From the NCBI RefSeq assembly GCF_017745095.1, contig NZ_JAGHZZ010000018.1, positions 94,275 to 158,274 of the forward strand: a stretch of DNA of 64,000 nucleotides. The letters are read 5' to 3'. A program made the translations under genes and the position numbers. Below are positions 37,970-46,546 of the stretch, piece by piece (the stretch's first letter is position 1; every line of letters starts with the position of its first letter). Under the pieces are notes generated by a model. It saw only the letters and a list, made by a program, of their open reading frames with translations, ran no database searches and was not told where the DNA came from. This DNA comes from Sporocytophaga sp. (GTDB taxonomy: Bacteria; Bacteroidota; Bacteroidia; Cytophagales; Cytophagaceae).

Positions 37970-38325
37970 AGCTGAAAGCTGAATGCGAAAAGCTTAAAGT
38001 AAAAGGGATAAAGAAGAGAGCTTCTTGAGCAATTAGACTGAGATTATTTTCCTGAGCTTGCGAAGGAAAAATTGGAGGTCTGAGCTCGAAAATTGGAGGT
38101 CTGAGCTCGAAAATTGGAGGTCTGAGCTCGAAAATATGAGCTCAAAGCTGGAAGTTTATATTAAATCCTCGAAGGTTTGAGCTAAAGAGCTCGAAAGTTT
38201 GAGTTAAGAGCTCGGAGATTTAAGTCAAAACCTCGGAAGGTTGAGCTAAAAAGCTCTGGAGCTAGAGTTGAAAGCTTCAAAAATGAGCTAAAAACTCCAA
38301 AATTGGAGGTCCTAAGCTCGAAAAG
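37970..38325. repeat. 21-bp tandem array in a 7-bp-periodic spacer before ispG
   Basis: Three exact 21-bp units run from 38071 to 38133 (each with TTGGAGGTC then GAGCTCG). They are flanked by degenerate 7-bp-phased sequence from 37970 (five heptads of the AGCTGAA type to 38004) to about 38325 (heptads such as AGCTCGA, AGTTAAG, AGCTCGG, AGCTAAA). No unique spacers separate units, so this is not a CRISPR array. Function unknown. Confidence 0.8.
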
Positions 38326-38404
38326 CTATTATAAAGTTCTTCTCTTTCAGGAGATGGATTTAGGATAAAGATAAAATCATAAAAAATAAACATACATTCT
38401 CTCA

Positions 38405-40414
38405 ATGGGATCAATTGCTCCTTTAATTAAAGCCGGTTCTTACAAATACAATGACAATCTGACCCAATATGCGCGTCGAAAAACCATCGAGGTAAATATT
38501 GGCGATGTCCCAATGGGGGGAAACAACCCTATCCGAATCCAATCCATGACTACAGTCGATACGATGGATACCATGGGATCAGTAGAGCAGGCCATCCGAA
38601 TGATCAATTCAGGATGCGAATACATCCGGATTACCGCTCCAAGTGTTAAGGAAGCCCAGAATCTGGAAAACATTAAAAAGGAACTTAACCGCAGAGGATT
38701 TTTTGCGCCCATCGTTGCCGACATCCACTTTACTCCAAATGCTGCAGAATTGGCCGCCCGCCTTGTAGAAAAGGTAAGGATCAATCCGGGAAATTATGCT
38801 GATAAAAAGAAGTTTGAAACTATCGAATACAGTGAATCTTCTTATCAGGCAGAATTGGAGAGAATCAGAGAAAAATTCATTCCGCTTATAAATATCTGCA
38901 AAGAATATGGTACCGCTATGAGAATCGGTACCAACCATGGTTCTCTATCAGATAGAATACTTAGCCGTTACGGAGATACTCCTCTGGGAATGGTGGAATC
39001 TGCTCTAGAGTTTGTGAGAATTTGCGAGGAACTGAACTATTATAATATCGTCCTATCCATGAAGGCCAGCAATACTCAGGTAATGGTGCAGGCTTATCGT
39101 CTTCTTGTGCAGAAGCTGAATGAGGAAGGTCTGAAACCTTATCCACTTCATCTTGGAGTAACAGAAGCAGGTGAAGGAGAAGACGGAAGAATAAAATCTG
39201 CAGTAGGAATCGGTACTTTGCTGGAAGATGGACTAGGAGATACTGTCAGAGTTTCACTTACTGAAGATCCTGAATTTGAAGCTCCGGTAGCTAAAATCCT
39301 TGTTGACAGATACAACATCAGAGCAGGACACAATTCAATTAAACCACTTCCGCATGATGAAAGTCCTGTTAATCCATACATCTATCAGAGAAGAGACACA
39401 AGAGAAGTGATGAACATTGGTGGCGGCAACGTCCCAAGAGTGATTATTGACTTCAGTAAAGTCTCTGATAAGAAAATGGATGACCTGAAATCCATAGGTC
39501 ATTTTTATATGCCTCTATTAGATAAATGGAATATGAATGACCAGGGCGCTGATTTCATTTATACAGGAAATAATAAAGTGCCATTCATGCTACCTAACGG
39601 TCTGAAGGAAATTCTGAACCACTCTGTGTGGTTAAGAATGGACGACAGAACGAATATCTTCCCATTGATCACGCTGAAGGATTACTTTTCAGCAAAACCA
39701 AAACATAAGACGCTTAATTTTATCCAGCTTACCATAGAAGACCTTGACGAAGAGGTGATGGATAAATTGAAAGATGATCTTACTGCTGTCCTGATCATTG
39801 ATACATTTAATTTACATGCCCTTCCGGAACAAAGAAGAGCGATATTCGAACTGATGATCAATGAGGTGCCTGTGCCTGTAATCATTATGAGAAAATATCC
39901 ATCTATGGAAGATGAGCAGTTGCAATTGTATGCAGCAACAGATTGCGGTGGATTATTGATAGACGGCCTGGGAGACGGAATTTTATTGAGCACAGAACTT
40001 GTTAATGTTAAGAGCAAGGACCTGCATCTGAAGCTTATTAAAACCCTTAATACAACTTCTTTCGGAATTCTTCAGGCGGCCAGAACCAGAATGTCGAAGA
40101 CTGAATACATTTCTTGTCCATCTTGTGGAAGAACGCTTTTTGACCTTCAGGAGACAACAGCAATGATCCGTAAAAGAACTGACCACCTTAAGGGAATCAA
40201 GATTGGAATCATGGGCTGTATTGTAAATGGTCCGGGAGAAATGGCGGATGCAGATTACGGTTATGTAGGAGTAGGGAAAGGCAAGATAGCCTTATACAGA
40301 GGACAAAATGTAATCAAGAAATCTGTTCCTTCAGAAAATGCAGTAGACGAGCTCATTGAATTGATCAGAGAAGATGGAAAATGGCTTGAGCCAAACGCAA
40401 CAATATTAGAGTAG
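38405..40414 (+). CDS. ispG: 4-hydroxy-3-methylbut-2-enyl diphosphate synthase (long form)
   Basis: 669-residue [4Fe-4S] enzyme of the MEP isoprenoid pathway (also gcpE). The N-terminal TIM-barrel part (VNIGDVPMGGNNPIRIQSMTT; RIGTNHGSLSDRIL) is followed by the extra insert domain found in Bacteroidota and plants (about residues 300-560), then the cluster domain with CPSCGRTLFDL (two Cys, about 578-588) and GIMGCIVNGPGEM (third Cys, about 614-626). At roughly 670 residues it fits the long form, not the 370-residue E. coli form. It leads a run with a 59-residue membrane protein and an MmcQ-like gene. Confidence 0.96.
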   Translation: MGSIAPLIKAGSYKYNDNLTQYARRKTIEVNIGDVPMGGNNPIRIQSMTTVDTMDTMGSVEQAIRMINSGCEYIRITAPSVKEAQNLENIKKELNRRGFFAPIVADIHFTPNAAELAARLVEKVRINPGNYADKKKFETIEYSESSYQAELERIREKFIPLINICKEYGTAMRIGTNHGSLSDRILSRYGDTPLGMVESALEFVRICEELNYYNIVLSMKASNTQVMVQAYRLLVQKLNEEGLKPYPLHLGVTEAGEGEDGRIKSAVGIGTLLEDGLGDTVRVSLTEDPEFEAPVAKILVDRYNIRAGHNSIKPLPHDESPVNPYIYQRRDTREVMNIGGGNVPRVIIDFSKVSDKKMDDLKSIGHFYMPLLDKWNMNDQGADFIYTGNNKVPFMLPNGLKEILNHSVWLRMDDRTNIFPLITLKDYFSAKPKHKTLNFIQLTIEDLDEEVMDKLKDDLTAVLIIDTFNLHALPEQRRAIFELMINEVPVPVIIMRKYPSMEDEQLQLYAATDCGGLLIDGLGDGILLSTELVNVKSKDLHLKLIKTLNTTSFGILQAARTRMSKTEYISCPSCGRTLFDLQETTAMIRKRTDHLKGIKIGIMGCIVNGPGEMADADYGYVGVGKGKIALYRGQNVIKKSVPSENAVDELIELIREDGKWLEPNATILE

Positions 40415-40418
40415 AATC

Positions 40419-40598
40419 ATGAAATTAAAAGACTATTTTGCTTTGGGGGCAGTGTTTGGATATTTCTTCAGAAAGAAAGATCCGAACCGTCCGAAGAACT
40501 TCAACATAAAAGCAATGCATGCCGTCAACAGACTGGCCATGCTGATGTTCCTCATTTGTGTGATTGTAATTATCTGGAGAGCTTTATTCAGACAATAA
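40419..40598 (+). CDS. Small membrane protein (59 residues)
   Basis: Short gene starting 4 bases after ispG. The protein begins MKLKDYFALGAVFGYFF and has a basic segment (RKKDPNRPKNFNIKA) and a C-terminal helix (MLMFLICVIVIIWRAL). It resembles a family of short Bacteroidota membrane proteins, possibly DUF6728, from memory and not verified. The reading frame is compact, tightly packed between two genes and sensible in composition, so I consider it real. Function unknown. Confidence 0.75.
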   Translation: MKLKDYFALGAVFGYFFRKKDPNRPKNFNIKAMHAVNRLAMLMFLICVIVIIWRALFRQ

Positions 40599-40599
40599 G

Positions 40600-40953
40600 T
40601 TGAATATAGAAGATTTCAGATCGTATTGCCTTGCCAAGAAAGGCGTCACAGAAGAGTTTCCTTTTGGGGAAGAGACGTTGGTATTTAAGGTAATGGGCAA
40701 AATGTTTGCTTTGACAGACGTAGATCTTTTTGCAAGCGTTAATCTGAAATGCGATCCTGAAGAGGCAGAGCAATTGAGAGAATCTTATCCTGCCATTCAG
40801 CCCGGTTATCATATGAATAAAAAACACTGGAACACAGTAGACATGGATGGATCACTGGATGATAAATTCATATGCGGACTGATAGACCAATCTTACGACC
40901 TGGTGGTAAAAGGCCTTACCAAAACTCAGAAAGAATTATTAACTAAGCTTTGA
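40600..40953 (+). CDS. MmcQ/YjbR family protein
   Basis: 117-residue protein of the MmcQ/YjbR fold (double wing-like DNA-binding-like domain; function unproven). Typical stretches are EDFRSYCLAKKGVTEEFPFGEETLVFKV and YHMNKKHWNTV with GLIDQSYDLV at the end. It starts with TTG at 40600, one base after the preceding stop; no ATG is available near the family's normal N-terminus. Probably co-transcribed with ispG. Confidence 0.9.
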   Translation: MNIEDFRSYCLAKKGVTEEFPFGEETLVFKVMGKMFALTDVDLFASVNLKCDPEEAEQLRESYPAIQPGYHMNKKHWNTVDMDGSLDDKFICGLIDQSYDLVVKGLTKTQKELLTKL

Positions 40954-40966
40954 TAAATTTTAAGAA

Positions 40967-42127
40967 ATGAAGAGAAGTACTCTTTTTTTAGCTGTTGGAC
41001 TGCTTTTTTCACTTGCTGGCAACGCTCAACCGATTCCATTTAAACAAGGAGATAAATACGGATTCAAAAATAAGGCAACCGGTCAGGTTGTGATCAATCC
41101 TATTTACGACAGGGTAGTGCCATTTTCAGAAGACAGAGCTTTGGTAAGAAGACAAAGCAAAAACTACTTCATAGATCAGGACGGGAAAATTAAGATTGTA
41201 TTGGAATATGATTCTGTACTTTCATTTTCAGAAGGCTTTGCAGCTGTAAAGAAAAACGGTACCTGGGGATATATAGATAAACTAGGTTTGGTGAAAATCA
41301 AACTGGAGTTTCCTGAAGCATCTTCCTTCAGTCAAGGAATGGCTGTTGTGAAAAAGGAGGGCAGATACGGATTCATTGACAAAACCGGAAAAGTTGTAAT
41401 CGCTCCGGAATATGGCAATGCGTTTGAATTCTCAAATGATCTTGCAGCAGTAAGCAAAGATGGGAAGTTCGGCTACATCAATCAGAAAGGAAAAGTGGTA
41501 ATACCATTTGCATATCAGGAAGCAGGTAACTTCATGGAAGGTGCTGCTATTGTAAAGAAAGGCGATGCTTACGGAATGATTGATAAGACTGGCAAAGTTA
41601 TATTACCAGTAGAGTATGAATGGGCTTCCGTATTCTCAGACGGACTTGTAAGAGTTCAGAAAAACAAGAAATGGGGCTTTGCAGATAAGACTGGCTCAGT
41701 AGTAATACCTTTGAACTTTGACTGGGCATCAGACTTCACTGATGGATTAGCCAAAGTAAAAGTTGGTAACAAATATGGCTTCATTAACAAAAGCGGAGCA
41801 GAAGTAATCAAACCAATCTATGATTGGGCGGAAGACTTTGATGGTAATGTAGTGATGGTGGTAAAGAACGGAACCTGGGGTGCATTAAACAAAACAGGCG
41901 AGACCGTAACTCCATTCAAATACAAAATCGTAAGACCATTCTCTGAAGAAAGAGCTATCGTTAATGAAGGTGGTAAATATGGTTATATAGACAACAAGGG
42001 AAAGCTTGTTATCCCTGCTGAGTATGACTATGCATATGACTTCGTAAACGGTTGGGCAGAGGTAGTAAAGGATGGTAAGTCGACCTTTATAGATTTGAGG
42101 GGGACTTGCGTGAAGTATTGTAAGTAG
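40967..42127 (+). CDS. WG-repeat protein, exported
   Basis: 386-residue exported protein: signal peptide (MKRSTLFLAVGLLFSLAGNAQ) followed by about eleven WG repeats of roughly 32 residues, each with a YGFI/WGYI-type strand, an IxPxYD turn and an FSEGxAxV strand. WG repeats form beta-propeller-like scaffolds; the partner is unknown. The gene lies 13 bases after the MmcQ gene and ends the operon at a terminator. Confidence 0.88.
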   Translation: MKRSTLFLAVGLLFSLAGNAQPIPFKQGDKYGFKNKATGQVVINPIYDRVVPFSEDRALVRRQSKNYFIDQDGKIKIVLEYDSVLSFSEGFAAVKKNGTWGYIDKLGLVKIKLEFPEASSFSQGMAVVKKEGRYGFIDKTGKVVIAPEYGNAFEFSNDLAAVSKDGKFGYINQKGKVVIPFAYQEAGNFMEGAAIVKKGDAYGMIDKTGKVILPVEYEWASVFSDGLVRVQKNKKWGFADKTGSVVIPLNFDWASDFTDGLAKVKVGNKYGFINKSGAEVIKPIYDWAEDFDGNVVMVVKNGTWGALNKTGETVTPFKYKIVRPFSEERAIVNEGGKYGYIDNKGKLVIPAEYDYAYDFVNGWAEVVKDGKSTFIDLRGTCVKYCK

Positions 42128-42131
42128 GTTT

Positions 42132-42166
42132 AAGTTGAAAGTTAAAAGTAGAAAGCTCAAAGTTTT
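42132..42166 (+). repeat. Heptamer repeat run (7-bp period)
   Basis: Five in-phase heptamers between 42132 and 42166: AAGTTGA, AAGTTAA, AAGTAGA, AAGCTCA and AAGTTTT. The last two overlap the terminator stem that starts at 42152. The same heptamer type occurs at 37970 and, inverted, at 47281. Confidence 0.65.
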
Positions 42167-42196
42167 TTTAAAGATAGAAAGGCTTTGGGCTTTTTT
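42152..42196 (+). terminator. Terminator after WG-repeat gene
   Basis: 11-bp stem (42152-42162, AAAGCTCAAAG, with 42183-42193, CTTTGGGCTTT; one G-T wobble), then TTT. The left arm is made of the heptamer repeat. Confidence 0.65.
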
Positions 42197-42222
42197 ATTT
42201 ATGACGAAAAAAGTAATAAATC

Positions 42223-42663
42223 ATGAAAAATAAGTTGGCATTATATGCCTTTTTATTTTTAGTATTTGCTGTATTATGGAACATTGGGGCAGATTATTAT
42301 GCTCGTAAATTTCATGAAAATATTCAACAGCATAAAACTGTGTATGTATACGATCAGGAATATAATGTTATTAATCCTGTATTGATAATAACAGATATAG
42401 ATGATAAAGATTCTTTAATATCTTACTACCAAAAGCAAGAGAATGGAGTTAAAAATCCTGGTTTTAATTTCGCTTTGCAAACGGTTCCATTTAATATGCC
42501 TTGTTACTTATTGGGATACAATGATTCTTTGTTGGCTGAAATTGTATATTATGAAAATAATGATTTGAAATCTCGAAATTATGTTAAGGGATATGTTTTT
42601 TCGAAAAAGCTCCATAACTCTCCTCCGCCTGATAGTTTATTGAAGAATAGATTGAAGAAGTAA
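42223..42663 (+). CDS. Hypothetical protein, membrane-anchored
   Basis: 146 residues. One N-terminal helix (LALYAFLFLVFAVLWNIGA, about 4-22) and an outward-facing domain of beta-rich appearance (YVYDQEYNVINPVLIITDID) ending in a proline-rich tail. I do not recognise a family. Local base composition is AT-rich, and the gene lies at the edge of the accessory island. Confidence 0.6.
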   Translation: MKNKLALYAFLFLVFAVLWNIGADYYARKFHENIQQHKTVYVYDQEYNVINPVLIITDIDDKDSLISYYQKQENGVKNPGFNFALQTVPFNMPCYLLGYNDSLLAEIVYYENNDLKSRNYVKGYVFSKKLHNSPPPDSLLKNRLKK

Positions 42664-42763
42664 AATATTAAAAACACCTGGTAAGTCTCTGTTCCCTGTC
42701 CTGTGAGATTAGTGAGAGAAGATATAAAATTCAATTAATTATTGCTTAGCTTAAAATGATTAT

Positions 42764-43114
42764 ATGCTTGTTTTAATATTTTATACCTTATTTAACTTAT
42801 TGGTTTTCGGGTTCTTGCCGTTGAAATTTTTAAACAGGTATAAATGGACTTTTTATTTTATATATCCAATTATATTGATCTATCCGTTCATTCGAGATCT
42901 AACAATGATGACTTTTGAATGCATTCGTGACGATTATGCGCAGGTAAGTTGTGGGTGCGCCTGGGATGTAACTTATTTTATTTATGATATTTACATATTA
43001 GCTATTGTATTAATCATTCAGGTATTATTCAATAACTTTTTGGGTAGGATGATAAATGGTATAATCAGGAGATTCCGTTACATAGCTTATTCGAAAGTAG
43101 GTAGAAATTTGTAA
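42764..43114 (+). CDS. Hypothetical membrane protein
   Basis: 116 residues with three hydrophobic helices (about 3-18, 26-46 and 76-93) and a Cys-containing loop (CIRDDYAQVSCGCAWDV). No family recognised. It follows the previous hypothetical gene by 100 bases without clear terminator; the two may be co-transferred. Confidence 0.55.
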   Translation: MLVLIFYTLFNLLVFGFLPLKFLNRYKWTFYFIYPIILIYPFIRDLTMMTFECIRDDYAQVSCGCAWDVTYFIYDIYILAIVLIIQVLFNNFLGRMINGIIRRFRYIAYSKVGRNL

Positions 43115-43149
43115 AAATAGTTTACTCTCTGTCCAGGAAGGAGATCTTT

Positions 43150-43533
43150 CCCGTGGTGTCAGGTCTTTCGACCTGACACTCTATCTCCCATGTTATCATT
43201 TTTAATATTCAAGAAGATAAATTCCCGGTTCATTTACTAAATTTGGTAAATCATTTTTTCCCGTGGTGTCAGGTCTTTCGACCTGACACTCTATCTCCTA
43301 TGTTATCATTTTTAATATTCAAGAAGATAAATTCCCGGTTCATTTACTAAATTTGGTAAATCATTTTTTAAAACGACCAAAGCTATGGGATTGCGAAACC
43401 GCTATTCCCGTGGTGTCAGGTCTTTCGACCTGACACTCTATCTCTTATGTTACCATTTTTGATATACAAGAACATAATTTTCCAATTCATTTAGTAAATT
43501 TAGCAAATCAAATCATTTTTTACGACCAAAGCT
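43150..43533. repeat. Tandem REP-like hairpin units upstream of a RAYT gene
   Basis: Three direct units start at 43150, 43260 and 43407 (spacings 110 and 147). Each carries a perfect 10-bp hairpin, GTGTCAGGTC-TTTC-GACCTGACAC (43156-43179, 43266-43289, 43413-43436), then a common leader. The second and third units also carry the segment from 43373 and 43522, which ends in the first 22 bases of the RAYT coding sequence. The block thus amplifies the REP hairpin together with the RAYT start region. Confidence 0.85.
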
Positions 43534-43869
43534 ATGGGATTGCGAAACCGCTATTTATATAAAGAACACAATTGCTTCTTTGTCACAACAACATGTGTTA
43601 ATTGGTATCATTTGATCAAGTTTTCAAACAGCTATGCTCTGATTGAGGATAGTATGACCTTTGTGTGCAATAAATACAAGTGTTCAATATTGGGATATGT
43701 AATTATGCCAAATCATGTTCATTTTATTATATATTTTAATGAAAGCAATAATCAGCTGTCCCGCATTGTCCTCCTCGTGGGCTATCGCGCGATTGTATCC
43801 ATAGCCGTCAGGTTAAGGATTTGCCCCCTTTTTCAGGGAGAAGTCTCATATTTTTATATTGCCCATTGA
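43534..43869 (+). pseudogene. Truncated RAYT (IS200-like Y1 transposase)
   Basis: The first about 75 residues are a REP-associated tyrosine transposase: FFVTTTCVNWYHLI and ILGYVIMPNHVHFIIYF, where HVH is the HUH metal motif. After NESNNQLS (about 43757) family similarity stops; the frame then runs through unrelated sequence into the IS4 element, giving a meaningless tail. The catalytic Tyr region is therefore lost and no 3' half is present beyond the IS. It sits immediately after its own REP-like tandem block. Confidence 0.8.
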
Positions 43870-45261
43870 TTAGTTATTAACAAGCTGGGCTCCACTTGCT
43901 AATGACACAAAATTAGCAGGTTTTCGCTTTACATCTTTCATTAACATTGATTTATTTTGCTTATCTAAAATATTAATAAAGTCATCTACAGCGTGAGGCA
44001 TTTGCCGCACCATATTATGCACTCCTTTGTCTAATATTATTATCAATTTGACAAACTTCATAAAGCTAATATCTGAATTTTGATTCATCTTGTCTTTGAT
44101 AACTGGACTACATGCATTCATGACATTTCTATGCAAAAGAGTCTTTAGAATTAAGGAGTATAGGTAGCATTCCATACGTTCTGTTTTCATAGACTTCATT
44201 TTTTCAAGATGATAATTGCTTTTCCATGTTTTAAATACTAATTCAATTTGCCAACGATATCTATATATTTCTGGAATGATAGAAGCAGGAATTCTTATAC
44301 TGTCAGCGTTTGTTATGTAAGCATTGAACCAAGTCCAAACATCATATTCCTTGGAAGGTTTCCAGCCTCTGCCTTTATTAGTCTTCTCTCTATCTCTCAA
44401 TCTTTGCTCTCTTACCGATTTAGGAACAAGAGAAAAACAGACTCTTACTGGAAGCTTATACTCATGGCTTAGATACAAATACTCTTCGATATATTGAAGT
44501 TTATACTTCTTCATTCTTCTCAATAATTTATCCATATCAAACCTTATATAACTTTCGTCTTTGCATTCAAATAAAGCAGAACGAGGTTGTAATCTGGATA
44601 AGAAAAATGACTTACTATCTTCTACTGCTTTAAAACCATCCAGTGAAAAATAACCTAAATCTCTTATAACAAGGGAGCCAGGAGATATCCATTTAATATT
44701 GTTTGCTTCTCTTACATCATTATAGGTTTGTGGATGAATGCTGAGGTGACTAAACTTATTGTGTTTAATATCCAATACTAGTTGAATGCTAGCTCCTGAC
44801 TGATGATAGCCTGGATATATATCTTTAAAAGAATGAGGTAATTTAAATTTAGTTGAATCTTGAATATAAACATGATTAAAAGAATCCAGAAAAGGTAGTT
44901 TTTGAAGTTTGCTATTTGAATGAAGTTGATCAATTAAGACCTGCTTAACAAATTCTACAGACGATTTGGTAAATCTTTCATCCAGACTTTGTTTTCTAAT
45001 AATAGTATTATCTTCCGAAGTCAGCTGTACCACATGATCATTCAAGCTCTGTTTACTTCCGTCAAAATTCTTAAATAATAACGTTTGGATAAATTGAACC
45101 GGGGAAAGCTTTCTCTTCCGCTTACAGAAGCCTGTTTCACGTGCTATTGTTTCTATACGGCTTGGGGAAAACCTTTCGGAAAAATAACTAGTAAGAGTTT
45201 TTTTAAGTTCGGATTTCTTCCTCTAATTCAATAACTTGCATCCTTAACCTGACGGCTATGG
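43799..45261 (-). mobile_element. IS4-family insertion sequence
   Basis: 1463 bp bounded by 22-bp terminal inverted repeats (43799-43820 and 45240-45261, with core CCATAGCCGTCAGGTTAAGG), containing one transposase gene on the minus strand. No target-site duplication is seen: the flanks are GATTGTAT on the left and TTTGCAACGA on the right. This suggests a rearrangement after insertion, or that the element cut into the REP of the next RAYT at its right end. Confidence 0.82.
43870..45241 (-). pseudogene. IS4-family transposase, frameshifted near N-terminus
   Basis: DDE transposase. The catalytic motif residues can be followed: IQDSTKF, VIRDLGYFSLDG and the YREK box YRYRWQIELVFKTWK. The main frame runs from the stop at 43870 back past the TTG at 45043-45045 through KSELKKTLTSYFSERF to a stop codon near 45200, with no ATG. 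A second frame starts ATG at 45241 (MQVIELEEEIRT) and ends at TAA about 35 bases on. A one-base shift near 45210 joins the two, so the gene is broken or uses frameshifting. The part from 45045 down is 391 codons. Confidence 0.75.
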
Positions 45262-45300
45262 TTTGCAACGAGGATTTCCGAGAATGGCGATTGTATCGCC
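45262..45300. repeat. REP copy left of the second RAYT
   Basis: 39 bases that match the reverse complement of 45897-45935 at 37 positions. It holds GCAACGAGG and the small hairpin GGCGATTGTATCGCC. Its outer end is cut by the IS4 element, so the first arm of the larger hairpin (CCTCGT) is missing here. Confidence 0.8.
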
Positions 45301-45303
45301 ATC

Positions 45304-45849
45304 TCAAATAACACTCACCTTTACCAGCCCCTTTCTTCCTGCATAATCCCTGGCGCTGCTGTGTAAATAATATTCCGGATTCTCCACCAATCCAGCTCGA
45401 ACTGGATTATTATGTATGTAATTTATCTTTTCCATTATATCAATACTGGCTAGTTCAATAGCATGATTGCTATCCATCCATATTTTATAATTTTCAGCTC
45501 GTCTAGTTCTCTTTGCTTCAAAAGAAAACTTATCTTTCAACCATTCAGATCTGCTCTCATTAATAGAATCCATAGTTGTAATAAACTTCTTTGATGTATA
45601 TTTCTTAAAATCTCTGAGAAACGAAGACATATCCCCTGGTGGCGAAGCTTTTAATGCCAAATGTATATGATTACTCATTATCACCCAAGCATAAATTGTA
45701 ACATGCTTTTCCCTGGAACAATAATTTAAAGAATCAACAATGATATCACGGTAGTCTTTTCTGGTAAATAAATCTATCCATTTTATTACTGTACAGGTAA
45801 TAAAATAAGGAACATGTTGATCAGAAATGAAGTATCTGTCTCCTGCCAT
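45304..45849 (-). CDS. RAYT transposase (REP-associated, IS200-like Y1)
   Basis: 181-residue single-strand transposase of the RAYT group. HUH motif YAWVIMSNHIHLALKA (His-Ile-His, about 55-70) and the catalytic Tyr in RDFKKYTSKKF (about 84-94) are both present; the conserved end INYIHNNPVRAGLV (about 143-156) is intact. It is complete and flanked by an inverted pair of its own REP hairpins, the layout of an active or recently active RAYT/REP system. The gene differs clearly from the truncated RAYT at 43.5 kb. Confidence 0.9.
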   Translation of the reverse strand: MAGDRYFISDQHVPYFITCTVIKWIDLFTRKDYRDIIVDSLNYCSREKHVTIYAWVIMSNHIHLALKASPPGDMSSFLRDFKKYTSKKFITTMDSINESRSEWLKDKFSFEAKRTRRAENYKIWMDSNHAIELASIDIMEKINYIHNNPVRAGLVENPEYYLHSSARDYAGRKGLVKVSVI

Positions 45850-45896
45850 AGCTGTAAAAAATTATTTGGTTGAATTGCAAAAGTAATAAAATAAAT

Positions 45897-45943
45897 AGCG
45901 ATACAATCGCTATTCTCGGAAATCCTCGTTGCAAACGAGGACT
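45897..45943. repeat. REP copy right of the second RAYT (inverted)
   Basis: Inverted partner of 45262-45300, complete here. Two nested hairpins: AGCGATACAATCGCT and CCTCGTTGCAAACGAGG (45924-45940). It overlaps the last codons of the neighbouring gene on the minus strand. Confidence 0.8.
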
Positions 45944-46500
45944 ATTGGGGTTTTCTCTGCAAAAAAAGGAGCTCTTCCTCCGTCTTCGTCAGTAGTATAG
46001 GAGCCTGCATGCATATAAAATCCAAGTGAGATCTTTGAAATTAATTCGCTCTTTTTAGTGAATGTACAGAAATACATTTCTGATCCTTCTTCTTCTTCTC
46101 TGCCCCAAACGACTCCTACATATTTCTGAGCTTTAACAACCACATTGCTTATATAGATTATATTAGACTCCAGAAAATTATCTATTGACTCTACCTCAAT
46201 AGTATCACCGTCCCAAATATTCGTAACATATACGTCTTTCTTTCCTCCTAAAAAAAACTTCCTGACAAGTAAGTTACTTACTGTTTCATCACCAGGGTAT
46301 CCATCCCGACTTTGATTAACATCAAAACTATAGCTTTCAATATTTGATTTAGCTTCTTCCGAATACTTTGTGCAAAAAGGTAAACTATCAACTTCATAAC
46401 TTTTAATAAGACTTAAAAAATCATTATCACTCTGAGCCTGGGCATTTGTAGTGGTGATTATTATAAATAAGATTCCGATAAGGATTAATGTGTGTTTCAT
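45910..46500 (-). CDS. Exported hypothetical protein with REP-derived C-terminus
   Basis: 196 residues. Signal peptide (MKHTLILIGILFIIITTTNA) and no recognised domain. The ATG at 46500 is preferred over one at 46518 because it opens the signal peptide. The final residues (IVLVCNEDFRE and stop) are encoded by the REP copy at 45897-45943, so the original 3' end was probably replaced by element insertion. It is followed upstream by another exported protein gene on the same strand with a 46-base gap. Confidence 0.6.
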   Translation of the reverse strand: MKHTLILIGILFIIITTTNAQAQSDNDFLSLIKSYEVDSLPFCTKYSEEAKSNIESYSFDVNQSRDGYPGDETVSNLLVRKFFLGGKKDVYVTNIWDGDTIEVESIDNFLESNIIYISNVVVKAQKYVGVVWGREEEEGSEMYFCTFTKKSELISKISLGFYMHAGSYTTDEDGGRAPFFAEKTPIVLVCNEDFRE

Positions 46501-46546
46501 ATTAATTACTGTTATCACTCAAATACAGACTATAATAAAACTCTTT

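Noticed and set aside
38071..38325. Possible CRISPR array near ispG, given the Cas6 gene in the window
   Set aside because: Units are contiguous without unique spacers, and the period is 21 bp.
38440..40186. Several open frames on the minus strand opposite ispG
   Set aside because: They are shadow frames within a long conserved coding region; no family sequence is visible in them.
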